Source: Arthrobacter sp. AZCC_0090 (GTDB taxonomy: Bacteria > Actinomycetota > Actinomycetes > Actinomycetales > Micrococcaceae). Taken from it: DNA of 64,000 nucleotides. The notes beneath the pieces are model-generated. The model did not search any database and had not been told where the DNA came from. It saw only the letters and a list, made by a program, of their open reading frames with translations. Positions 34,012 to 41,593 of this stretch are shown here, piece by piece. Where the stretch lies: the NCBI RefSeq assembly GCF_014207375.1, contig NZ_JACHEE010000014.1:1-64000 (forward strand). Direction: 5' to 3'. How positions within the stretch are numbered: position 1 is the stretch's first letter; each line of letters opens with the position of its first letter. Both the position numbers and the translations under genes were made by a program.

Positions 34012-34575
34012 ATGCGTTTGCGAATAGTCCGGTACGTTCTGGCTGTCCTCGCCGTCGCGGGGCTCGCCGCTTGCACGCCGGGCACCGGGGGCGGCTCGCC
34101 CAGCAGCTCGGCCCCTGCCAGCAGCGCGTCCTCCACGCCGTCGCCCAGTCCCACTGGACTCCTCCCGGACGAGACTGAATCCCCCAAACCGGCCCCTTCC
34201 TTCACCCCGGGCACACCCACCTCTCCCGGCCATGGAGATGCCGAGCTTTCCATCATCGTCAAGCCCTCCCCCACAGCAGCTCCGGAAAGCTACACGCTCG
34301 TCTGCACCAGTGGCGTCCCCGCGGCCGAAAGCCACCACCACACCGCCGCCGCAGCGTGCGCGGCCCTGAAGAAGAACCCTGCCCTCCTCACGCGCTCGCC
34401 ACGCCCTAGCGACCAAGTCTGCAGCCAGCGCTACGGTGGCCCCCAGACGGCAACAGTCACCGGGGCAGTGGATGGCGTGGGCGTCGATTCCTCCTACAAA
34501 CTCACCGACGGCTGCGAAATCGCCGCATGGGCCGCAGTCGCCGACATCCTGGGTTCCAGCGGTGCCGGAGCCTAG
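34012..34575 (+). CDS. Lipoprotein with subtilisin-inhibitor-like (SSI) domain
   Basis: A 187-residue lipoprotein, preceded by AAGGAG. The signal ends at lipobox LAAC (Cys21), followed by a Ser/Pro/Thr linker (about 22-85). The C-terminal domain shows four Cys in the order of Streptomyces subtilisin inhibitor: SYTLVCTSG, AACAALKK, QVCSQRYGGP and DGCEIAAW. SSI proteins block subtilisin-type proteases outside the cell. The residue at the expected P1 position is Gln, unlike typical SSI (Met/Lys), so inhibition is not certain. It overlaps the next gene by 14 bp. Confidence 0.85.
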   Translation: MRLRIVRYVLAVLAVAGLAACTPGTGGGSPSSSAPASSASSTPSPSPTGLLPDETESPKPAPSFTPGTPTSPGHGDAELSIIVKPSPTAAPESYTLVCTSGVPAAESHHHTAAAACAALKKNPALLTRSPRPSDQVCSQRYGGPQTATVTGAVDGVGVDSSYKLTDGCEIAAWAAVADILGSSGAGA

Positions 34576-35512
34576 GCAAGCGCACCTCCCGCAAGAGAAA
34601 TGGCTTGCGCTGGAGGCTGCCCACCATGCCCGCGTTGAGCGCTACGCCAAGCCGTACTTGGCCCGGCGCTCCGCAGGCCAGAAGCATCCGGTGGAAGATT
34701 TCCTCTTCACCTACTACACGCAGAAGCCAGGGCAGCTGCTGCGCTGGCACCCGGGTGACGGCGTCGTCCTCTCCGGCCCCAAAGCGGCGGAGCGGACCGG
34801 GTGGAAGTACTACCGAGTGCTCGACGACGGCGCGCTGGCCTCCGCGGGACTGCCTGCCGGCACCGTCGCGGTCACCTTCGATCGCAGCCGGTTCGTAGCC
34901 GACCGCACCGAGGCCGTCCGCTTCGCGGGCATCATCCTGGCGGGGACCGTCGCGCGGCCCGCCCAGTTTGGCTGCTTCGGCCTGCACGAGTGGGCCATGG
35001 TCTACCGCCAGGACAAATTCCACCTTCGTCACGAATACCTCAAGCTGCGGCTCGGCTCCGAAGGCACGGACGCCGTGGTGGAAGACAACCGGATCCGCTG
35101 CTCGCACTTCGACGCCTTCCGCTTCTATACTCCGGACGCCACCCCGCTCAACGAACTCACCCCCACGCGGCAAACCCAGCGGACCATGGAGCAACCAGGT
35201 TGCCTGCACGCCAACATGGACCTCTACAAGTGGGCATACAAGCTGACCCCGGCGCTGCCCAGCGAGCTGATGATGGATTGCTTCGAACTGTCCTGGCGGA
35301 TCCGGGCCATGGACATGCAGGCCTCGCCCTACGACCTTGAAGAATGGGGCTATCCGGCCATCAGGATCGAGACACCGCAGGGCAAGGCCGAGTACGTTGA
35401 GTATCAGCGGGCATTCGCCGCCGAAGCCCAGGAGCTCCGCGCGCGGGTCTTGGAGGAAGTTCGGCCGCTTCTGGAACTCCTGGTACCGGCACCCCACAAA
35501 GGAAACTCATGA
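34562..35512 (+). CDS. 3-methyladenine DNA glycosylase-like protein
   Basis: A 316-residue protein from GTG at 34562 (VPEPRQAHLPQEKW). It resembles a conserved actinobacterial family usually labelled 3-methyladenine DNA glycosylase, with the typical KHPVEDFLFTYY, LLRWHPGDGV and FGCFGLHEWAMVYR segments. I cannot identify catalytic residues, and the enzymatic label is not proven for this family. It is translationally linked on both sides (14-bp overlap with the SSI lipoprotein gene, 4-bp overlap with the next). Sandwiching by SSI-like genes is odd. Confidence 0.88.
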   Translation: MPEPRQAHLPQEKWLALEAAHHARVERYAKPYLARRSAGQKHPVEDFLFTYYTQKPGQLLRWHPGDGVVLSGPKAAERTGWKYYRVLDDGALASAGLPAGTVAVTFDRSRFVADRTEAVRFAGIILAGTVARPAQFGCFGLHEWAMVYRQDKFHLRHEYLKLRLGSEGTDAVVEDNRIRCSHFDAFRFYTPDATPLNELTPTRQTQRTMEQPGCLHANMDLYKWAYKLTPALPSELMMDCFELSWRIRAMDMQASPYDLEEWGYPAIRIETPQGKAEYVEYQRAFAAEAQELRARVLEEVRPLLELLVPAPHKGNS

Positions 35513-35880
35513 CTTCAAGCAATGGAAAGTACGACGTCGAACTCACCATCACGCTGGCAGAGGCGCCTGGCGCTACGGATCACGAGTTCGTCCTGCTCGG
35601 CTCGGGCGGCGAAGTCTCCGAAGGCTCAACCCTTCCGGACGCCCGCGCGGCGCTGGCCGCCGTCGAGCAATTCGGCGAAGAGATCTTCTTCCCCGTTCCG
35701 CGGCCGGACCGGATTTGCACTCAGCAATACGGTGGTCCACAGGTGGCTGTAGTGACGGGCCGGTTCCGCGGACGCGACGTCAACAGCCGTTTCAGCCGGA
35801 CGGACGGCTGCGAGATCGCCCGCTGGCGCACCATGGCCGCACTCCTCGGCGGCATCTCCGGATCCACGGGAAACACCTAG
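35509..35880 (+). CDS. Cytoplasmic SSI-domain-like protein
   Basis: A 123-residue protein with no signal peptide. The C-terminal half ICTQQYGGPQVAVVTG..FSRTDGCEIARWRTM closely parallels the SSI-like part of the lipoprotein at 34012, retaining the second disulfide Cys pair. The N-terminal half keeps the DARAALAAVEQ helix, but the first Cys pair is lost. An SSI fold inside the cytoplasm would not be expected to form disulfides or meet secreted proteases, so its function is probably different. ATGA overlaps the glycosylase-like gene. Confidence 0.85.
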   Translation: MTSSNGKYDVELTITLAEAPGATDHEFVLLGSGGEVSEGSTLPDARAALAAVEQFGEEIFFPVPRPDRICTQQYGGPQVAVVTGRFRGRDVNSRFSRTDGCEIARWRTMAALLGGISGSTGNT

Positions 35881-35895
35881 GCAGAACCCAAACCC

Positions 35896-36085
35896 GACGC
35901 TCGCTCACATATGACGGCCCCCAACCCAACGCTCACTCACATACAGGGAACAAAACCGGAACGCTCCTGCAGAAATAACGCCCCCAACCCAACCCTCCGC
36001 CGGATCATTTGCAGGAGCGTTCGATCGTTTGGGCTCAAAGGTGAGCGAGCGTCTTGGATTTCGACCATAAAGGTGAGCGAGCGTC
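35896..36085. repeat. Dispersed-repeat array between convergent genes
   Basis: Copies of the 17-bp family: diverged GACGCTCGCTCACAT at 35896 and AACGCTCACTCACAT at 35928 in one orientation, and exact AAAGGTGAGCGAGCGTC at 36037-36053 and 36069-36085 in the other. Between them, GAACGCTCCTGCAGAAAT and ATTTGCAGGAGCGTTC are partly complementary. The GC-rich hairpin seen in the other two arrays is absent. Confidence 0.8.
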
Positions 36086-36099
36086 TGTCGAATAAAAAG

Positions 36100-36131
36100 A
36101 AGCGGCCGGCGGGATATCCCGCCGGCCGCTT
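36100..36131 (-). terminator. Terminator of the S8 protease gene
   Basis: A perfect 16-bp-arm palindrome centred on GGGATATCCC (36100-36131). On the minus strand it is followed by TCTTTTTATT, giving a strong intrinsic terminator 46 bp after the protease stop codon. Confidence 0.9.
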
Positions 36132-36176
36132 TCTGGCCTATCTATCAAGCAGATGTGTCAGAGCATCATTGCCGCA

Positions 36177-39100
36177 TCAACGGGCGTTATTCGACTGATC
36201 CTCGTCCTCATTCCGCAGCTTGCTCTTGCCGTGCTCGCCCTCTTGATCATCCTTCGGCACCACGGATACGGTGCCATTCGTCGAGACCAGGACGGACACG
36301 AAGGTGGGTGCGCTGGTGCCGGCAAACGTCAGCCGACCGATGTAGGAGCCAGGGGTCAAATCGCTCCAGGCAAAGGAGAGTTTCCCGGCCTTGCCGTTTC
36401 GCAGCTGGATCGGGTTAGGCGTGACCGTGGGCTTGCCCAGTTTCGCGTCGAGGATGGCGGCATCAACGGTGGCCTTGGTGGGCCGGTTGTTGGGGCTGGC
36501 ATACAGGTTCGCGATGATGGTGTACGTCCCGGGCTCCGGGTTGTCGAGGGAGAGCGATTCACTGGCACTGGGTGTGGCAGCGGTCAGCAGCTGATGCGAG
36601 GGTGAAATCACATAGAGATCAAAATCCGCGGTGGGATCGGAGGAGATCACCGAGAACTTCGCGAATGGAGTTCCAGGGACAACCTTGGCGGTCGTGACGA
36701 AGTTCGAGGCGTCGCTTTGCATAGCCACAGGACCTGGAATAAGCTCGGCGGCCGAGGAATCGGCCTTCGAGAGACCGTCAATGGTCACAGCCGTGGGTGA
36801 GTCGGTACCGGAGATGATGTTGATGTCGGCGGAACCACTCGCTTGCTGGGACGTGAAGCCGACGCTCTTGGAGGCCAGCACCGACTGCGGACGGACCGCA
36901 ATCGGAGAGACCACCGACTTGTTGGCGCCTTCCCACTTCAGCGAACCCATGGCGAATGTACCCAGGGCTGCACTCTTGTTTTCGAAGGTCACTTTGAAGG
37001 TCTTCTTCTGGCCGACCGAGTTGAAATTCAGCACGGATGGCGTGACCTTGACGTCAACGCCAGGGACATTGACCGTGGCCCGGTACAGGCCCGGGGTCAA
37101 GGCCGTGACAGTACGCGTGACCTCGATCTTGCCTGCCAGGTTTCCGAGGGCGAACGACGGAAGGTTCATGTCGCGCGGCAGGGTGGAACCAAGGCCCGGT
37201 ATGCCGAGATCGACGCCGGTGCCCTGGATGAACTTCAGGTAGTCCTCGGTTCCGGCGTCGTAAACGAGGCCTGGATCCAGCACGCTGGCCGGGTTCATCT
37301 CTCCTGCGCCAGTAGCGAAGACATCCCGGTTCTTGGTTCCATCGGCCAGCTTGACGTCACTCGCCGTCGTCATCATGGCTGATTTGACTGCGGCCGGGGA
37401 CCACGTGGGATTCTTCGCCAGGATCAAAGCTCCGAAACCTGCGATGTGCGGGGACGCCATGGACGTACCGGACATGAATCCGTACTCATCACCCTTGCTG
37501 CCAATGGGCGAAACCCCGGCCAGGACAGCAACGCCGGGAGCCGAAACGTCCGGTTTGAGTAGATCCGAATCGGTGGCGAGGAGCGGGCCGCGGGAGGAGA
37601 ATCCGGCGATCTGCGGCTGCGCCTCGAGCGGAAGCCCGGTGGTGTCATGGTCAACCAGGGAAACAGTAATTCCAGGGTTGGCCGCAACCTTGTCCTTGAT
37701 GGCCTGCGAGGCCGGCGGATTCACGTGGACGGTGGGCACTGCGTGCTTGTCCGTGTCCAAGGAGGAACTGGTGAGGTTCACGAGGATCATGCCCACACCG
37801 CCGCCACGGAGCACCTCGGCGCTCTTGGCGACGCGGTCAACCACGCCACGGTCACACACCACTACCTTGCCCGCGATCTTCGCCGGGTCCAGGGAACCCG
37901 GCGCACAGAGTGCGGCGTTACCGGTGCCTGAGGGAGCATTTGCGGAGAGCACGACGTCGGCCCCGCTCACCTGGTGGTTCATGATGCTGGCTCCGCGGAA
38001 CTTGCTGCCGTCGGAGAATTCAACCGTTCCCTGCAGCTCCTGGGAGAAGGAAGAAGCGGCAACCGTGGTCATCCAGGGCGCGCCGTGGTTGACCGTGCTG
38101 GCTTGCGGCCCGGAGTTGCCTGCTGAGGCGGCGACAAAGATGCCGGCCGAAGCGGCAGAGAGGAACGCCAGCGAGACGGGATCGGTGGTGGTGTCCGTAG
38201 CGCCGGAGATGGAGTAGTTGAGAACGTCCACGCCGTCTGCAATGGCCTGATCAATGGCAGCAATGGCCGCGGAGCTGTAGCAGCCTCCCGTGTTGGGGTC
38301 GGTGTCTTCCCAGCAGATCTTGTAGATGGAGAGCTTGGCGGCCGGTGCAATGCCGCTCGTCTTGCCAAAGCTGCGGCCGCCCACGAACGTCTCCACACCG
38401 GGATTGCCCGCGGCAGTGCTAGCCGTGTGCGTACCGTGGCTCACGACGTCGATGGGCGAGATCTGTTCCTGAAGTGCCCGTTGAGCTGGCGGAACCGTTT
38501 GCAGGAAGGCATCGGCGAAGTAGTGGGCGCTGAGCACCTTGGAATTGCAGGCGCTGCCGTCAAAGGCTGCTCCGGTGTCGGTGCCCTTCTGGCATTCGCC
38601 CACGAAGGTGTCTCCGTTGGCCTTCAGCATGGCGATCTTGCCGTCACTCGTGCGGTACGGGACCCCTACCTGGGGGTCCCCTACCAGTGGCTGGACGGGA
38701 TCACCGGCGAAGAACTTGCTCGTGGGCGTGTAGCCCGTGTCGATCACACCGACCACCGTGCCCTTGCCGGCCTGGTCCTGGCCACCGAACTGGGTATTCC
38801 ACAGTCCGTCGGGTCCGCTGAGCTTGAGGAAATCCGTGGTGGAGTAGTCAGGAGCCGACTGGGTGTCCGGAGCTACAAGGAGGACCTGGGGGTCCTTCGC
38901 GAGATTGACAGCCTGGTTCGCGGAAAGGGTGGCGCTGAAGCCATTGATGGCTGTGGTGTAGTCGCGATTGATACTCACGTTCTGCTGCTTGGCCACTTCC
39001 TGCTGCTTCTGCTGCAAGTGGGCCTGATACTGCTTCACTTCGGCCTTGCCGACGTCGAGCTTCTTGCCCGCTTGCGGTTTGGTGGCCACATAACCGGGCG

Positions 39101-39353
39101 TTCCGCCGTCGTAAGTGGCTGCTGGCTTCTCTGCCAGCACCACGACGTAACGGCCGTCCTGATAAGACGTGGGGTCCACATTCCGGGCAACCGCTAATCC
39201 GGCGGCGGTTGATCCGGAAGCGGGAGCGGCTTGAGCGGGTGTCAACGCCACGGAGGAGAGCAGAACCGGTAATCCGACGGCTAACGCCGCAGCTTTTCGA
39301 AGCCCCCCGCTTCCAATGAAGCTCTTTCCTTGTGAATTCACGAGTGATTGCAC
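36177..39353 (-). CDS. Secreted S8 (subtilisin/kexin-type) serine protease
   Basis: A 1,058-residue protease. A signal peptide (about 1-42, cleaved after TPAQA) is followed by an I9-type propeptide (from RYVVVLAEKP). The catalytic triad is Asp205 (VIDTGY), His306 (SHGTHT) and Ser631 (GTSMASP), with oxyanion Asn413. A PA domain is inserted near 470-570, as in cucumisin-type enzymes, and a C-terminal Fn3/pre-peptidase-like region ends in a highly charged tail. It converges on the SSI-like genes. Probable role: extracellular protein degradation. Confidence 0.96.
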   Translation of the reverse strand: MQSLVNSQGKSFIGSGGLRKAAALAVGLPVLLSSVALTPAQAAPASGSTAAGLAVARNVDPTSYQDGRYVVVLAEKPAATYDGGTPGYVATKPQAGKKLDVGKAEVKQYQAHLQQKQQEVAKQQNVSINRDYTTAINGFSATLSANQAVNLAKDPQVLLVAPDTQSAPDYSTTDFLKLSGPDGLWNTQFGGQDQAGKGTVVGVIDTGYTPTSKFFAGDPVQPLVGDPQVGVPYRTSDGKIAMLKANGDTFVGECQKGTDTGAAFDGSACNSKVLSAHYFADAFLQTVPPAQRALQEQISPIDVVSHGTHTASTAAGNPGVETFVGGRSFGKTSGIAPAAKLSIYKICWEDTDPNTGGCYSSAAIAAIDQAIADGVDVLNYSISGATDTTTDPVSLAFLSAASAGIFVAASAGNSGPQASTVNHGAPWMTTVAASSFSQELQGTVEFSDGSKFRGASIMNHQVSGADVVLSANAPSGTGNAALCAPGSLDPAKIAGKVVVCDRGVVDRVAKSAEVLRGGGVGMILVNLTSSSLDTDKHAVPTVHVNPPASQAIKDKVAANPGITVSLVDHDTTGLPLEAQPQIAGFSSRGPLLATDSDLLKPDVSAPGVAVLAGVSPIGSKGDEYGFMSGTSMASPHIAGFGALILAKNPTWSPAAVKSAMMTTASDVKLADGTKNRDVFATGAGEMNPASVLDPGLVYDAGTEDYLKFIQGTGVDLGIPGLGSTLPRDMNLPSFALGNLAGKIEVTRTVTALTPGLYRATVNVPGVDVKVTPSVLNFNSVGQKKTFKVTFENKSAALGTFAMGSLKWEGANKSVVSPIAVRPQSVLASKSVGFTSQQASGSADINIISGTDSPTAVTIDGLSKADSSAAELIPGPVAMQSDASNFVTTAKVVPGTPFAKFSVISSDPTADFDLYVISPSHQLLTAATPSASESLSLDNPEPGTYTIIANLYASPNNRPTKATVDAAILDAKLGKPTVTPNPIQLRNGKAGKLSFAWSDLTPGSYIGRLTFAGTSAPTFVSVLVSTNGTVSVVPKDDQEGEHGKSKLRNEDEDQSNNAR

Positions 39354-39538
39354 CTTTCCGGGCGATCGTGGTGGTCATGTCAAGATCAATCAACTGTGGG
39401 TGGACACCGATTGACAGTTCTTGTAATCAGGTAAAGTCCAGCCGATTCATAGAGTACAGAGCGATAGCCGAATATGACATAGGACACATTTCGCGTCTTT
39501 TGTCATGTCATTTGGCATCAGAATACATCTGCACACAG

Positions 39539-39576
39539 CAGCGGGCACGCCCCTGTCGGGAGGGACGTGCCCGCTG
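39539..39576. terminator. Hairpin between the DUF1540 gene and the protease promoter region
   Basis: GCGGGCACG (39541-39549) pairs with CGTGCCCGC (39566-39574) around a 16-base loop. It lies 46 bp downstream of the DUF1540 gene on its strand. No strong T-run follows, so terminator status is tentative. Confidence 0.5.
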
Positions 39577-39621
39577 TGCGGATATTCAGATAAAAATGAC
39601 GAAGGCGGCGTGGAGGAAGCC

Positions 39622-39912
39622 TCAGGCGTGTTCGTAGGTCAAGCAATCAGCCGCCTCGGCGCCGGGGCCGATCCGGACGTCGTGGGCCTCGCACATGAGG
39701 TTGTTGTTGTGCGTGCATTCCGAGCGCTGGCAGGCACCAACATGCGCCAAGACCTTGGGGAGCCCTCCCATGAGCGTAGTGTCAATGAAGGTGGCACAGG
39801 ATGCGTGGTCCGCGGTTCCGCCAATCGTGATCCCGAAGGCGGTACAGCCATGATGGTTGAAGCCGCAGCTGCCAACGCTGCATGCGGACACTTCGGCGAC
39901 GTGTTCGGTCAT
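39622..39912 (-). CDS. DUF1540 protein with two Cys-rich repeats
   Basis: A 96-residue protein from the ATG at 39912, which follows AGGAGG. It holds two DUF1540 units: ACSVGSCGFNHHGC..HASCATF and GACQRSECTHNNNLMC..ADCLTYE. Each has four Cys plus His in a spacing suggesting metal binding. The function of the family is unknown; in spore formers it is associated with small coat-like proteins, but this organism group does not sporulate. A longer upstream start at 39957 lacks a ribosome site. Confidence 0.88.
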   Translation of the reverse strand: MTEHVAEVSACSVGSCGFNHHGCTAFGITIGGTADHASCATFIDTTLMGGLPKVLAHVGACQRSECTHNNNLMCEAHDVRIGPGAEAADCLTYEHA

Positions 39913-40057
39913 TGCTCCTCCTGCTTGGATGCGGAAATTCCTCGACGGCAATTCCAAGCTACTCCCGAATACACGCCTTGAACCCGGAAGATTAGCGCAT
40001 TTGTGCGTACCCTATTGCGCCCTATTGCGCCGGTGTCGTGTCAGCGGACGGGCCGCG

Positions 40058-40243
40058 CTAAGACGGGATCCCCCGCAGGGCGTCGCTGATTCTGGCCCTT
40101 GTTGAAGCATCCGGCGGGACCGAAATGCGGTTTTCCCGGGCAGCCCGGTCTGCCATGATCCTTTGGAAAACCATCCTCCCCAGGCCGGCAAACACAGCGG
40201 CAAGGACCACGGGCAAAACCATCGACTTAGCGTTCTCAGCCAT
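40058..40243 (-). CDS. Small single-span membrane protein (61 aa)
   Basis: A 61-residue protein with one predicted membrane helix (VLPVVLAAVFAGLGRMVF) followed by a basic segment (RIMADRAARENR). It lies upstream of purS on the opposite strand. I do not recognise it. The size, start context (AGGAT nine bases before the ATG) and hydrophobic pattern make it plausible. Confidence 0.6.
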   Translation of the reverse strand: MAENAKSMVLPVVLAAVFAGLGRMVFQRIMADRAARENRISVPPDASTRARISDALRGIPS

Positions 40244-40584
40244 GCGGCAATCCTAATGACGCAAACCACCCCCGGCCAGAGCCGCCGTCGTTCAGTGCCC
40301 GGAGCCACCGTCGGGCATTGACAAACTCCCGACGACGGCGGGCTGCCGCCGCCAATTGGCGCGGCTTGCGGGGCCTCTTCACCGATCTCCCGCAAATAGG
40401 GTATGTGGCTATTTGGCCGGTAGAATGGGCATGCAAGCTCGCGGAGCGCCCCCCTTATTCCGTAAGACACTGCATCCAAACACTGTCGTGAACTCTGTTG
40501 GATGCGGTTCCGGCGTGAGACGGCACCACTCCGCGGCAGCCTTTAACCAAGGTTTAACCAACGCTCACGCACAGGAGTTACCGG
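40244..40584. other. purS upstream region: hairpin module and leader
   Basis: No gene is seen. A GC-rich hairpin-forming stretch (about 40281-40343) contains CGACGGCGGGCTGCCGC, the same core as the hairpins at 224 and 10081. Further on, TAGAAT at 40421-40426 could be a -10 element for purS. In the presumed leader, GCATCCAA (40472-40479) and TTGGATGC (40498-40505) can pair. I see no recognisable purine riboswitch. Confidence 0.5.
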
Positions 40585-40836
40585 ATGCCCCGGATCGTCG
40601 TCGACGTCATGCCCAAGCCCGAGATTCTGGACCCGCAGGGGAAGGCCATCGTGGGCGCGCTGCCACGCCTCGGCTTCACCAGCTTTAGCGCAGTCCGCCA
40701 GGGCAAGCGCTTCGAACTGACCGTCGATGGCGAGGTGACCGACGCCATCCTCGCCCAGGCCCGCGAAGCCGCCGAGACCCTCCTGTCCAACCCGGTGATC
40801 GAAGACGTCGTCAACGTCGAGGTCGTCGAGGCCTGA
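40585..40836 (+). CDS. purS: Phosphoribosylformylglycinamidine synthase subunit PurS
   Basis: An 83-residue small subunit of FGAM synthase (purine pathway, step 4), preceded by CAGGAGTTACCGG. The sequence RIVVDVMPKPEILDPQGKAIVGALPRLGF and the terminal EDVVNVEVVEA are typical. It bridges the PurQ glutaminase and PurL synthetase. The next gene begins one base after its stop. Confidence 0.97.
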   Translation: MPRIVVDVMPKPEILDPQGKAIVGALPRLGFTSFSAVRQGKRFELTVDGEVTDAILAQAREAAETLLSNPVIEDVVNVEVVEA

Positions 40837-40837
40837 C

Positions 40838-41593
40838 ATGACTGAACTTCCTTTGATCGGCGGAGCCCCTGTGGCCGTCGAACCCCAATTGAGCGGGGCC
40901 AAGATCGGCGTCGTCACCTTCCCCGGAACGCTCGACGACCGCGACGCCGCCCGTGCGGTACGCATGGCAGGCGGCACCGCCGTCGCACTATGGCATGCCG
41001 ACACTCACCTGGCCGACGTGGACGCCGTCGTCATCCCGGGCGGTTTCTCCTACGGTGACTACCTGCGTGCCGGCGCGATTTCGCGCTTCGCTCCGCTGAT
41101 GTCCCGCATCATCGATGCTGCCAACAGCGACGCCAAGCTGCCCGTGTTGGGTATTTGCAATGGCTTCCAGATCCTGACCGAGTCGCACCTGCTCCCCGGC
41201 TCCATGATCAAGAACGACCACTTGAAGTTCTTGTGCCGCGACCAGGTACTGCGCGTGGAGAACAACACCACCTTCTGGACCTCGGACTACGAGGCCGGCC
41301 AGGAAATCACGGTTCCACTGAAGAACCAGGACGGCCAGTACATCGCCGACGAGAAGACCCTGGACGCCCTTGAGGCCGAGGATCGCGTGGTGTTCCGCTA
41401 CGTCGGTTGGAATCCGAACGGCTCCCGCCGCGACATCGCCGGCATCAGCAACGCCGCTGGCAACGTGGTGGGCCTCATGCCGCACCCGGAGCACGCGGTA
41501 GAGCCCGGATTCGGTCCGGAGTCCAACGCCGGCACGGATGGCTTGGGCTTCTTCACCTCCGTCCTGAACAAGATCGTGGGAGGCACACAGTGA
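40838..41593 (+). CDS. purQ: Phosphoribosylformylglycinamidine synthase subunit PurQ (glutaminase)
   Basis: A 251-residue class I glutamine amidotransferase. The nucleophile lies in LGICNGFQI and the His-Glu pair in MPHPEHAVE. It provides ammonia to PurL. The N-terminus is about 18 residues longer than usual (MTELPLIGGAPVAVEPQLSG) before the canonical KIGVVTFPGTLDDRD. The gene abuts purS and overlaps purL by 4 bp. Confidence 0.97.
   Translation: MTELPLIGGAPVAVEPQLSGAKIGVVTFPGTLDDRDAARAVRMAGGTAVALWHADTHLADVDAVVIPGGFSYGDYLRAGAISRFAPLMSRIIDAANSDAKLPVLGICNGFQILTESHLLPGSMIKNDHLKFLCRDQVLRVENNTTFWTSDYEAGQEITVPLKNQDGQYIADEKTLDALEAEDRVVFRYVGWNPNGSRRDIAGISNAAGNVVGLMPHPEHAVEPGFGPESNAGTDGLGFFTSVLNKIVGGTQ

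Noticed and set aside
40420..40584. Purine riboswitch before purS
   Set aside because: None of the conserved purine, PRPP or guanidine aptamer motifs could be recognised; only a short hairpin is visible.
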